From: Streptomyces sp. NBC_01478
Lineage (GTDB): Bacteria > Actinomycetota > Actinomycetes > Streptomycetales > Streptomycetaceae
NCBI RefSeq assembly: GCF_036227225.1
Contig: NZ_CP109444.1
Coordinates: 6,491,501 to 6,555,500, forward strand
DNA: 64,000 bases
Direction of reading: 5' to 3'
Part shown: piece by piece, positions 18,294 through 25,326 of the stretch
How the letters are laid out: each line of letters begins with the position of its first letter
How positions within the stretch are numbered: position 1 is the first letter of the stretch
Program-made: the position numbers and the translations under genes
The notes under the pieces: model-generated
Seen by the model: only the letters and a program-made list of their open reading frames with translations
What the model was told of the DNA's origin: nothing
Databases searched by the model: none

Positions 18294-19103
18294 GTGAGTG
18301 CGGAAGTTGTCCACAGGCTGGGGGTGGTCTTGGGGGCGGTGCTGGTCGTGGGGTGTTCGGTGCGGTGGCTGGACGAGCTGCGGCGGGAGCGGAGGGCTCG
18401 GCGGCGGCTGGCCGGGCTGCTGCTTCGGGAAGTTCGGAGAGCTCGGGAAGTGCCGTCTGCCGGGCGGCGGTTCGAGGTTCGGGGCGTTGCACGGCGGTGG
18501 TTGCCCGCCGTGGGTGTCGTGGGCGCCGGGTGGGTGTTGGTCGGTGGGGTCGTCGGAGTCGTGGTGGGGGCCGCCGTCGCGGTCGGGCTGTGGCGGTGGC
18601 GCCGTCAACAGGCGGCCGAGGACACCGTCGCCGAGCGCGATGCCGCCACCGCCGCCCGCCAACTCCCCCTCGCCGCCGATCTGCTGGCCGCCTGCATCGC
18701 CGCCGGAGCCTCGCCGGTGATCGCCTCCCAGGCCGTCGGAGAGGCCCTCGCGGGGCCCGTGGGGGAACGGCTGGCGCGTGCGGCGGCGGAGGTACGGCTC
18801 GGCGGTGAACCGGCGGACGCTTGGCGGAGGTTGGCCGCGCTTCCGGGCGCCGGCCCGCTGGCCCGGCTGCTCGAACGGGCCGACGAGTCGGGGCTCCCCG
18901 CCGCCGGACCGGTCGCCCGGCTCGCGGCGGAGGCCCGCGCCGACTGGACCCGCACCACGACGGCACGGGCCCGGCGGGCCGCCGTCTTGGTGACCGCACC
19001 GGTGGGCCTGTGCTTCCTGCCCGCGTTCATCGCGGTCGGCGTGCTGCCCGTGGTCATCGGGCTCGCGGGCGGAGCGGGGGGAGTGGGAGGGGGTGGCGGC
19101 TGA
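18294..19103 (+). CDS. tadC: TadC-like inner-membrane assembly protein (T2SSF)
   Basis: A 269-residue membrane protein with an N-terminal membrane segment (VVLGAVLVVGCSVRWL), a second pair around residues 65-100, a T2SSF region (LPLAADLLAACIAAGASPVIASQAVGEAL) and a C-terminal membrane pair (GLCFLPAFIAVGVLPVVIGLA). It is the partner of TadB in a Tad platform. GTG at 18294 is chosen because GGAGG lies six bases upstream. The start region overlaps a second copy of the DnaA-box string TTGTCCACA at 18307-18315, probably by chance. Confidence 0.85.
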   Translation: MSAEVVHRLGVVLGAVLVVGCSVRWLDELRRERRARRRLAGLLLREVRRAREVPSAGRRFEVRGVARRWLPAVGVVGAGWVLVGGVVGVVVGAAVAVGLWRWRRQQAAEDTVAERDAATAARQLPLAADLLAACIAAGASPVIASQAVGEALAGPVGERLARAAAEVRLGGEPADAWRRLAALPGAGPLARLLERADESGLPAAGPVARLAAEARADWTRTTTARARRAAVLVTAPVGLCFLPAFIAVGVLPVVIGLAGGAGGVGGGGG

Positions 19104-19194
19104 CGGGGAGAGCGAGCGGTGACGGACGTAGGACCGAATGACCACGAACGGCTCATCGAGCCAGTGAACTGACAAGAACCTCACGGGGGTTGAG

Positions 19195-19326
19195 ATGTAC
19201 AAGGCAGTGCAGGCGATGCAGGCAGTACAGACGGTGGCGGTACGGGCGGTGCGCGCCGTGCGGATGAGGGCCATGGCGCGCGGGGACGCGGGGATGGCCA
19301 CCGCCGAGTACGCGATGGGGTTGGTC
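19195..19326 (+). pseudogene. DUF4244 small Tad-locus protein, 5' part (interrupted)
   Basis: Forty-four codons of a small protein that in other streptomycetes follows tadC. It has a basic N-terminus with AV repeats and then MATAEYAMG, the start of a membrane helix like that of Flp-type pilins. A GGGGGTTGAG precedes the ATG. From base 19327 the frame enters the Tn554-like element and stops at 19389 after 20 foreign codons. The matching C-terminal 34 codons lie at 24292-24396. The transcript can at best make a truncated product with a broken hydrophobic helix. Confidence 0.88.
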
Positions 19327-19339
19327 GTTATCTCTGGTC
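19327..19339 (+). repeat. Left terminal inverted repeat of the element
   Basis: GTTATCTCTGGTC, the exact reverse complement of 24275-24287. It begins right at the point where the DUF4244 frame is lost. Confidence 0.8.
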
Positions 19340-19370
19340 AAGATCGGAGTGCCTGTTACATGAGGGACAT

Positions 19371-20585
19371 GTGTCACCCCTTCGTGTGACTGTGAGGTAT
19401 CTGCCGGTAGTGAGGCACGTGGCTGCGGTCCCATTAGCAGCTATGAGGATTCGTGCCGAGCGAGCGATCTCGCCAACTGACGGCGAGGTGTCCTGGGTTG
19501 TGATCGACAGCCGGTGCCGGCTTCATGACGAGGGCAGTGCCTTCTTGGTAGGTCTGCGGGACATGGGACGTTCGGTCAACACCCAACGTGCGTACGCTGG
19601 CCGCGTTGCTCTGTACCTCGCATGGTGCGAAGAGCGCGGGGTCGACTGGCGTCGGGCTGCGGTACTCGACCTGGCCCGGTTCCTGCGCTGTCTCGTGAAC
19701 GAGCCGCTACCGCCGCGGGGAAAACTGGCTTCTGAGCCGCGGTTCCGGTCGAAGAAGACCGCAAATGCCGTGATGACGGCGGTCGTCGAGTTCCTGCGCT
19801 TCGCCACCAAGCAGGAGTGGGTGGATCCGGTGGCCGTGGCGCGGTTGTCGGATCCGAAGTACCTGCACTGGATGCCGCCGGGGATGGAGGCGGGTGAGGA
19901 CGGCCAGTTCCGGGAAGTACGGGCCAGATTGCTCAAGTTCGGAGTGAGCGAGGACACCTACGAATGGCTCCAGCCGCAGGACGTTGAGCGCCTGCTCGGG
20001 GCTGCGACACACGCCCGGGACAGATTCCTCGTCGCGTTACTTGCCCAGACGGGCGTCCGGATCGGGGAAGCCCTGGGGCTGCGGCGGCAGGACATGCACC
20101 TGCTGGCGGACTCCCAGCTGCTGGGCTGCCAGATCGTCGGCCCGCACATCCACGTCCGGCGCCGGGCAGAGAACTCCAACGGCGCTTTGGCTAAGTCTCG
20201 TTTCCCCAGGTCAATCCCAGTCGAGCCCGAACTGGTCACTCTCTACGCCGACTACCAGTTTGAGCGTGAGACCGTGGCGGAGGCTGGCGAGTGCGACATG
20301 GTGTTCGTCAATCTCTTCCATGCCCCGCTGGGCAAGCCCATGCGCTACGGCACCGCCAAAGAGCTCTTCGACCGGCTGGCCGCGAAGACGACGCTCACGG
20401 CCAGGCCGCACATGCTGCGGCATGGGGCCTGCACGGCCTGGATTCGTGCGGGCGTCGAGCGTGACGTCGTCTCGGAAATGATGGGGCACGTCTCGCCGAC
20501 TTCCCTCGAGCCGTATCTGCATCCGACCGAGGACGATAAACGCGAGGCCATGAGACTGGTCGCGGCCGCGAGAGCACGAGGATGA
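19371..20585 (+). CDS. Tyrosine recombinase, TnpA-like
   Basis: Up to 404 residues. An N-terminal SAM-like core-binding domain (SVNTQRAYAGRVALYLAWCEERG) is followed by the catalytic domain with Arg in TGVRIGEALGLRRQDM, His-x-x-Arg in HMLRHGACTAW, His in MGHVSPTS and the nucleophile Tyr in LEPYLHP. It corresponds to TnpA of Tn554, which acts with TnpB in strand exchange. The start is uncertain: the GTG at 19371 has no good ribosome binding site, and later ATG codons such as 19443 are possible. The stop overlaps the start of the tnpB-like gene (ATGA at 20582-20585), so the pair is co-translated. Confidence 0.88.
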   Translation: MSPLRVTVRYLPVVRHVAAVPLAAMRIRAERAISPTDGEVSWVVIDSRCRLHDEGSAFLVGLRDMGRSVNTQRAYAGRVALYLAWCEERGVDWRRAAVLDLARFLRCLVNEPLPPRGKLASEPRFRSKKTANAVMTAVVEFLRFATKQEWVDPVAVARLSDPKYLHWMPPGMEAGEDGQFREVRARLLKFGVSEDTYEWLQPQDVERLLGAATHARDRFLVALLAQTGVRIGEALGLRRQDMHLLADSQLLGCQIVGPHIHVRRRAENSNGALAKSRFPRSIPVEPELVTLYADYQFERETVAEAGECDMVFVNLFHAPLGKPMRYGTAKELFDRLAAKTTLTARPHMLRHGACTAWIRAGVERDVVSEMMGHVSPTSLEPYLHPTEDDKREAMRLVAAARARG

Positions 20586-23095
20586 TCGAAGCCGCGGTCG
20601 TCGCGCCGCTTGATCAGAATGTCGCGTCGCTGGACCTGACCGCTTGGACAAGGTGGTTGCAGGAGGCAGTTGATCCGGCCTGGCGGCCGAGTGAGTGGTC
20701 ACAGGAAGCCTGGTTCTTCGACGGCGATCCGAACAACCCGCGCACCGGCGTCATCAAATGCATCACCGAATCCTGCTGGTCCTTGCTTCGGTCCAATGAT
20801 CAACTCTGCCGGCACTGCTTCGCGGCCTTCCCCCGCAGCGGCCTGAGCCGGGAGGTGTTCGCCGCCACCTACCAGCGGCCTCAGCGGCAGCGCTCCGTCC
20901 CCGGCAAGGACGGGGAGAATTGCGTACTCGAGCGTGCGGGCACCCGCTGCGGCCGCCCCGCCTACTCCCGTGATCTTTGCCGCCCCCACTACTTCCGCTG
21001 GTATCGCAGTGATCGCAGCACGTCATCAGCCGATTGGGCCGTCTCGAGCGATGAGCTGCCGCTGACCCCTCGAATCCGCTGCATCGTCCGGTCCTGCGAC
21101 AACCAGCAGCTGGTCAGAGGGCTCTGTCACTCCCACGACGTGGTCTGGTTGAGCCAGAAGCGAGAGGGAAAGACGACGGCCGACCGGGAGACCTGGGCCA
21201 GGCAGAATGCTCCCTACCTCCTGGCCAACCAGTTCACGCTGTCCTTCCTCGAGGACCCCCTGCGCTGGGAGTTGCTCTATGGGCTGCAGCAACGCGACGC
21301 CCGCGGCGGAAGAATCGAGCCAAGCCCCCTCCGGTTCCTCTCCAAAAGGCTCATCGGCAAGACCAGCCTGCTGACCATGAGCCCCGCCGAGGTGACGGCC
21401 ATTCTCGACGGACGAACCAGCAACTACAACGCCAACCTGCGGGAGATCGCACGCGCGGTTCGCGCCGGCTCGCTGGAGTTTCGCGGGATGAAGCCCACCG
21501 ACGGTGACGTCTGGGATCTCACCGCGGTCAAACTCGCCTCGGTCAGCTACAGCGGGTTCCGCCAGCATGGCGGCCAGGCGGACTTCACCGAGATCCGGCA
21601 ACCGTGGCTACGCGAAGTCGTCAAGGAATGGGCTCGCAGCACCAAGCCGGACAGCAGCCTCTTCCAGCGCACCTTCCAGGCCTGCGTGCTGGCCTCGGAC
21701 ACTCTTCACGCCCGCCCTGGCGGCGGGCAAGACCCTGCCGCGTTGCGGTGGCCCGACATGCAAGCGGTCTTCAAGACCATGTGTGAGCTACGCCGCCAGG
21801 ACGACGGCGAATTGTGCACCCGCACCTGGCGGAAGAATGTCTTCGGCCGGTTCCTTGCCATGCTGGACTTCGGGCGCCAGGCCGAGCTTCTGAACCATCT
21901 GTCCGGCGGTTTCGGCCGTGACAAATCACTGGTGATGCCAAGCGAGGAGATCACCGAGGACTCAGCCGGCAAGGCGATCCCGGAGCCTGTCATCGCCCAA
22001 CTCGACACCCATCTGGACCTGCTGGGAGCTGGCGTTTCCTACGGGAAAGTCGCCCCTGAAGATGTGAAGTTGATGATGACCACCGCCTACCTCGTGCTCC
22101 GAGACACCGGCCGCCGCCCGCTCGAAATCGTCAGCCTGCGACGCAACTGCCTGGAGACCGACGGCGACGAGGTCACCCTCATCTGGGACAACCACAAGAA
22201 GCGCCGCTACGGCCGTCGACTGTTGATCGAGCGGCAGACCGCCGACGCCATCCGCCGCTGGCAAGCGCGCCGGGACATGATCCCGGCACCGGCCCGCAGC
22301 AAGGACTACCTGTTTCCCGCGGTCACCGCACGCAGCGGCCACAAGCACATGGTGCCCGGATCGTTCTCCAGTGCCGTGAGGGAGTGGGTCGCTGCCATTC
22401 CCGAGCTGGTCAGCGATCAACTCGACGGCCAGGGCCAGAGATTGGCTGCAGATCGTGCATCAATCTTTCCCTATGCGTTCCGCCATTCCTACGCGCAGCG
22501 GCATGCTGACGCCGGCGTCCCGGTCGATGTCCTCAAAGAGCTAATGGATCACAGGCAGATCAGCACCACGATGTCGTATTACAAGGTCTCATTGGAGCGA
22601 AAGCGCCAGGCCGTCAGGACTATGCGGCTGCACACAGTCGACCGCTCAGGCCGCCCGGCACCGTTTCCCAGCACCACCGCCTACGAAGCGAGGTCGGTCG
22701 CTGTTCCGTTCGGCAACTGCACTGAACCCTCGAACGTGAAGGCCGGCGGCAAGAGCTGCCCGCTGCGTTTTCAGTGCGCTGGCTGCGGCTTCTACCGTCC
22801 CGATCCGTCGTTCTTGCCCGCGATCGAGGAGCACGTCAACTCCCTGCGGGCAGACCGCGAAACCGCCTCAGCCATGGACGCCGATGGCTTCGTCATCCGC
22901 AACCTCAGCGACCAGATCACCGCGTTCACCGACGTTTCCCACCGAATGCGGAAGCAGCTGAGCGACATGCCCGAGGAGGAACGACAGGAGATCGAAGAAG
23001 CCAGTGCGGTGCTGCGGAAGGTCCGGGCGACACGCGACCACAAGCTCCTGCCGCTGACCGTCATCCCCCCTCAGGGGCCTCCTGATGGCCGCTGA
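20582..23095 (+). CDS. Large tyrosine recombinase, TnpB-like, with zinc-finger-like N-terminus
   Basis: The 837-residue second recombinase. Residues 60-190 hold three cysteine clusters, each ending in Cys-x-x-Cys or Cys-x-x-His (LCRHCF, LCRPHYF, LCHSHDV), which look like zinc-binding DNA-recognition modules. The catalytic domain (about residues 500-690) has Arg in DTGRRPLEIVSL, FPYAFRHSYAQRH, His in LMDHRQIS and Tyr in TTMSYYKV. A further Cys cluster (SCPLRFQCAGCGFYRPDP) follows the active site. It is longer than Tn554 TnpB (about 630) mainly because of the N-terminal fingers. It overlaps the tnpC-like gene by 11 bases. Confidence 0.87.
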   Translation: MIEAAVVAPLDQNVASLDLTAWTRWLQEAVDPAWRPSEWSQEAWFFDGDPNNPRTGVIKCITESCWSLLRSNDQLCRHCFAAFPRSGLSREVFAATYQRPQRQRSVPGKDGENCVLERAGTRCGRPAYSRDLCRPHYFRWYRSDRSTSSADWAVSSDELPLTPRIRCIVRSCDNQQLVRGLCHSHDVVWLSQKREGKTTADRETWARQNAPYLLANQFTLSFLEDPLRWELLYGLQQRDARGGRIEPSPLRFLSKRLIGKTSLLTMSPAEVTAILDGRTSNYNANLREIARAVRAGSLEFRGMKPTDGDVWDLTAVKLASVSYSGFRQHGGQADFTEIRQPWLREVVKEWARSTKPDSSLFQRTFQACVLASDTLHARPGGGQDPAALRWPDMQAVFKTMCELRRQDDGELCTRTWRKNVFGRFLAMLDFGRQAELLNHLSGGFGRDKSLVMPSEEITEDSAGKAIPEPVIAQLDTHLDLLGAGVSYGKVAPEDVKLMMTTAYLVLRDTGRRPLEIVSLRRNCLETDGDEVTLIWDNHKKRRYGRRLLIERQTADAIRRWQARRDMIPAPARSKDYLFPAVTARSGHKHMVPGSFSSAVREWVAAIPELVSDQLDGQGQRLAADRASIFPYAFRHSYAQRHADAGVPVDVLKELMDHRQISTTMSYYKVSLERKRQAVRTMRLHTVDRSGRPAPFPSTTAYEARSVAVPFGNCTEPSNVKAGGKSCPLRFQCAGCGFYRPDPSFLPAIEEHVNSLRADRETASAMDADGFVIRNLSDQITAFTDVSHRMRKQLSDMPEEERQEIEEASAVLRKVRATRDHKLLPLTVIPPQGPPDGR

Positions 23096-23657
23096 AGCCA
23101 CGTCCCGGGCCCCCGCCGAGGTCCTCAAGGCGGCAAGACAGCGAGACAGCGCGGCCAAACGCGGCCGTGTCCTCAAGACGGTCCAGGACATGATCAGGGA
23201 CGGCGAGCGGATCACCTTCGCGTTGGTCGCCCGGCGGGCAGAGGTCTCTAGCTGGCTCGTCTATGCCCCAGGCGTCCGTGAACACATCGACCAGGCCCGA
23301 ACTCGACAGGCTGCCCAGCCCGTCCGCGCAGAACAATCCGGGGTCCGGGCCAGCAAGGCCAGCGAACAGACCGACCTCATTCTCGCCCGAGAAGAGATCA
23401 AGAGGCTGCGAGCGCAAGTGGCTGAACTCCGCGAAGGACTCCAGCACCACCTGGGCCGCCAACTCGACCACCTCGGCAGTCAGGACCTCGCGACCAGGAT
23501 CACTGAACTCTCGCAAGAAAACGTGCGGTTGGCGGTGGCGGAACGCGAAGTCGCCGCCACGAACAGATCGCTGGAGCAGAAGGTCACCCAGCTCGAAGAT
23601 GACCTTGCGGCAGCCCGGACGAGCCTCCGGCGCATGATCCGCGAACAGAATGCCTAG
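23085..23657 (+). CDS. TnpC-like coiled-coil accessory protein (DUF6262 type)
   Basis: The 190-residue protein begins with a small helix-turn-helix-like region (ITFALVARRAEVSSWLVYAPGVREHI) and continues as long coiled coil (EEIKRLRAQVAELREGL, ENVRLAVAEREVAATNRSLEQKVTQLEDDL). This is the profile of the third gene of Tn554-type elements, which influences orientation or efficiency of transposition in Tn554. It starts inside the end of the tnpB-like gene, so the three proteins form one operon ending at the terminator 23694-23727. Confidence 0.82.
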   Translation: MAAEATSRAPAEVLKAARQRDSAAKRGRVLKTVQDMIRDGERITFALVARRAEVSSWLVYAPGVREHIDQARTRQAAQPVRAEQSGVRASKASEQTDLILAREEIKRLRAQVAELREGLQHHLGRQLDHLGSQDLATRITELSQENVRLAVAEREVAATNRSLEQKVTQLEDDLAAARTSLRRMIREQNA

Positions 23658-23693
23658 ATCCCCAGAGCGTCAGCCCTCGGTCGCAAGATCCAA

Positions 23694-23727
23694 GCAGGCC
23701 GACCCTCTTCACACAGGGTCGGCCTGC
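23694..23727 (+). terminator. Terminator of the recombinase operon
   Basis: Thirteen perfectly paired bases (23694-23706 with 23715-23727, GCAGGCCGACCCT / AGGGTCGGCCTGC) around an 8-base loop, 37 bases after the tnpC-like stop. It probably isolates the element from the host tad transcript. Confidence 0.78.
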
Positions 23728-23769
23728 GACGGACAGTCAATCGCCCTATTTGGGGGCGGACTTGACTGA

Positions 23770-23913
23770 TCAGTGTTGCTGCCACCAAAGGATCAGCATC
23801 CCGAATGCAGTGCTGCCGGCGGCATAGGCGACACCACGAGCAGCGTGACCTGCCAGGGATGCCAATTGGATCTTTATGCGCTTACGCGGGCGCTGGGGAC
23901 CCTTATCATTCAT
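23770..23913 (-). CDS. Small basic membrane peptide, passenger of the element
   Basis: A 47-codon frame on the minus strand with a good ribosome binding site (AAAGGTGAT ahead of the ATG at 23913). The product has a strongly basic start (PQRPRKRIKIQ) followed by a hydrophobic helix (VAYAAGSTAFGMLILWW) and ends in QQH: a single-pass membrane peptide. I do not recognise a family. Its codons use A/T at third positions more than chromosomal genes here, fitting foreign origin. It may be the only cargo gene of the transposon. Confidence 0.5.
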   Translation of the reverse strand: MNDKGPQRPRKRIKIQLASLAGHAARGVAYAAGSTAFGMLILWWQQH

Positions 23914-24274
23914 ATGGATCACCTTTCTTCGAGGGGATCTTGATGAGAGTCCGCGTCGGGCCGCAGGTTCCACGCCGGGTGGCCCGGCGGACTCCTTCAA
24001 ACAAACGAAGGATACCTGCGATTCTGTGGCTCCTGGGGCTTCACAAGTCGATTTAGCTAAATCCACTTCCCCTGAAACCTTCGATTCAACGGATCCACGG
24101 CGCCTCGCTACTGCTAGTTACGCAGTCCGGCCAGCCCGTTCCCTCGGAATGGCGCCTGCCCTGACGCAAAGAATCTTGAAAAGAATCTTGATGCGCCCGG
24201 GAGCCGCCCGCTCGCCAACGTCCCTTACGTCCCTCGCTTATGCAGAGCCACCTGAACTGCGCAGATCTCATCCC
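23914..24274. other. Right end region of the element
   Basis: No gene is visible. The DNA is AT-richer than the host. A perfect 12-bp tandem direct repeat (AAAGAATCTTGA twice, 24168-24191) stands about 100 bases inside the right end and could be a recombinase accessory site. Confidence 0.5.
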
Positions 24275-24287
24275 GACCAGAGATAAC
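24275..24287 (-). repeat. Right terminal inverted repeat of the element
   Basis: GACCAGAGATAAC, the exact reverse complement of the left end. The rest of the DUF4244 gene resumes in frame five bases later, at 24292. Confidence 0.8.
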
Positions 24288-24291
24288 GCCC

Positions 24292-24396
24292 GCGGCGGTG
24301 GCCTTCGCGGTGGTGCTCTACAAGGTGGTGACCAGCGGTGCGGTCAGCGCGGAGTTGCAGAGCATCGTGAAGAAGGCCCTCGATGCGCAGGTGTGA
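24292..24396 (+). pseudogene. DUF4244 small Tad-locus protein, 3' part
   Basis: Thirty-four codons encoding the second half of the membrane helix (AAVAFAVVLYKVV) and the tail (TSGAVSAELQSIVKKAL and so on to TGA at 24394-24396). It continues the 44-codon piece at 19195-19326. It has no start codon of its own with a ribosome binding site. The downstream tadE start lies inside its last codons, so tadE was translationally coupled to it before the insertion. Confidence 0.87.
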
Positions 24397-24760
24397 ACGC
24401 CGGGGCGGGGACGCGGGGTTCGTGACCGCGGAGGCGGCCGTGGTGCTGCCCGTCCTGGTGATGTTCGCGATGGCGCTCGTGTGGGGGCTGCTGGTGGTGG
24501 CCGCGCAGATCCAGTGCGTGGACGCGGCCCGTTCGGGCGCCCGGGCGGCGGCTCGGCAGGACCCGGCCGACGCGGTCGTCCAGGTGACCCGGGAGACGGC
24601 ACCGCGTGGCGCGAAGGTCACGGTGGGCAGAGAGGGCGACCAGGTCCATGTGGTCGTGGTCGCCAGGCCGCCGGTGCTGAGCGGGTTGCCCTTCGAGGTG
24701 CGGGAGGAGGCCGTGGCGGTGGCGGAGGAGACGGTGGGCGAGGGGAGGGCCGGGCCGTGA
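24383..24760 (+). CDS. tadE: TadE-like pseudopilin
   Basis: The 125-residue protein has the TadE pattern: a short charged start, then GFVTAEAAVVLPVLVMFAMALVWGLLVV as the pseudopilin membrane helix and a small extracytoplasmic domain (AAQIQCVDAARSGARAAAR). It would be a minor pilin-like component of the Tad system. The ATG at 24383 overlaps the end of the DUF4244 gene and follows GAAGG. Its stop overlaps the next start (GTGA at 24757-24760). Transcription from the upstream promoter is now interrupted by the 5-kb element. Confidence 0.87.
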   Translation: MRRCERRGGDAGFVTAEAAVVLPVLVMFAMALVWGLLVVAAQIQCVDAARSGARAAARQDPADAVVQVTRETAPRGAKVTVGREGDQVHVVVVARPPVLSGLPFEVREEAVAVAEETVGEGRAGP

Positions 24761-25326
24761 GGTGTTGTCGTGGCCAGGTCGGCGCGAGGCGGCGGGTCCC
24801 GGCCGCGGGGCACTCGGGCGACCGGGGGTCCGCCACCGTGTGGAGTCTCGCTGCGATGGCCGTGCTGTGTGTCCTGTTCGGGGTCGTACTGGCCCTGGGG
24901 CAGGCAGTGGTGGCCCGGCACCGTGCGGCCGGCGGTGCGGATCTCGCGGCGCTCGCGGCGGCCGACCACTGGGCGGAGGGCGGTGCGGGGGCCTGCGCCC
25001 GGGCGGAGCGGGTGGCGCGAGCGCAGGGGACGCGGCTCGTGCGGTGCGCGATCGTGGGCGAGACGTCGGACGTGACGGCGTCGGCGGGCGGGGGACCGTT
25101 CGCGGCGGAGGTCAGGGCACGGGCGGGCCCTGCGGGGCCGGTACCGCCACCGGTGCCTGCCGCGCCTGCCGTGCCTGCGACGCCCTCTACGGCATCGGTG
25201 CCGGCTCCTCCACGGGCCCCTGCACCACCGGTGGCTGCCCTTCCACCGGCCCCTGCGCACCAGGGCCCGCCCCTCCACCTGCGCTCGCGCCACCGGCCCC
25301 CTGAGCCGCAGGCAGCCGCCCTCTAG
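24757..25326 (+). CDS. TadG/Rv3654c-like helicase-linked secreted protein
   Basis: The 189-residue protein shows DRGSATVWSLAAMAVLCVLFGVVLALGQAVVARHRAAGGADLAALAAA, split here as a membrane helix (SATVWSLAAMAVLCVLF) and the typical ARHRAAGGADLAALA segment of TadG-like pseudopilins (mycobacterial Rv3654c group). A proline/alanine-rich tail of about 60 residues follows, which may be extracellular. GTG at 24757 has GGAGGG upstream and overlaps the tadE stop. Its own stop overlaps the convergent helicase stop by 4 bases, leaving no room for a terminator. Confidence 0.8.
   Translation: MRCCRGQVGARRRVPAAGHSGDRGSATVWSLAAMAVLCVLFGVVLALGQAVVARHRAAGGADLAALAAADHWAEGGAGACARAERVARAQGTRLVRCAIVGETSDVTASAGGGPFAAEVRARAGPAGPVPPPVPAAPAVPATPSTASVPAPPRAPAPPVAALPPAPAHQGPPLHLRSRHRPPEPQAAAL

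Larger units (their letters stand above)
19327..24291 (+). mobile_element. Tn554-like site-specific transposon inserted in the DUF4244 gene
   Basis: The segment carries the Tn554 gene set: two tyrosine recombinases in overlapping frames (TnpA-like, TnpB-like) plus a small coiled-coil TnpC-like protein, then a terminator and a short passenger region. It is bordered by a perfect 13-bp inverted repeat (19327-19339 and 24275-24287). The two halves of the DUF4244 gene lie immediately outside; joining base 19326 to 24292 restores a 78-codon frame, so the element occupies about 4,965 bases. The precise crossover could differ by a few bases, since Tn554-type elements can carry short flanking sequence with them. 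No target-site duplication is obvious. Confidence 0.88.

Noticed and set aside
13737..18315. Two perfect DnaA-box strings TTGTCCACA (13737 and 18307)
   Set aside because: An origin needs a cluster of boxes; two isolated copies 4.6 kb apart, one inside tadC, are not enough. dnaA and dnaN are not here.
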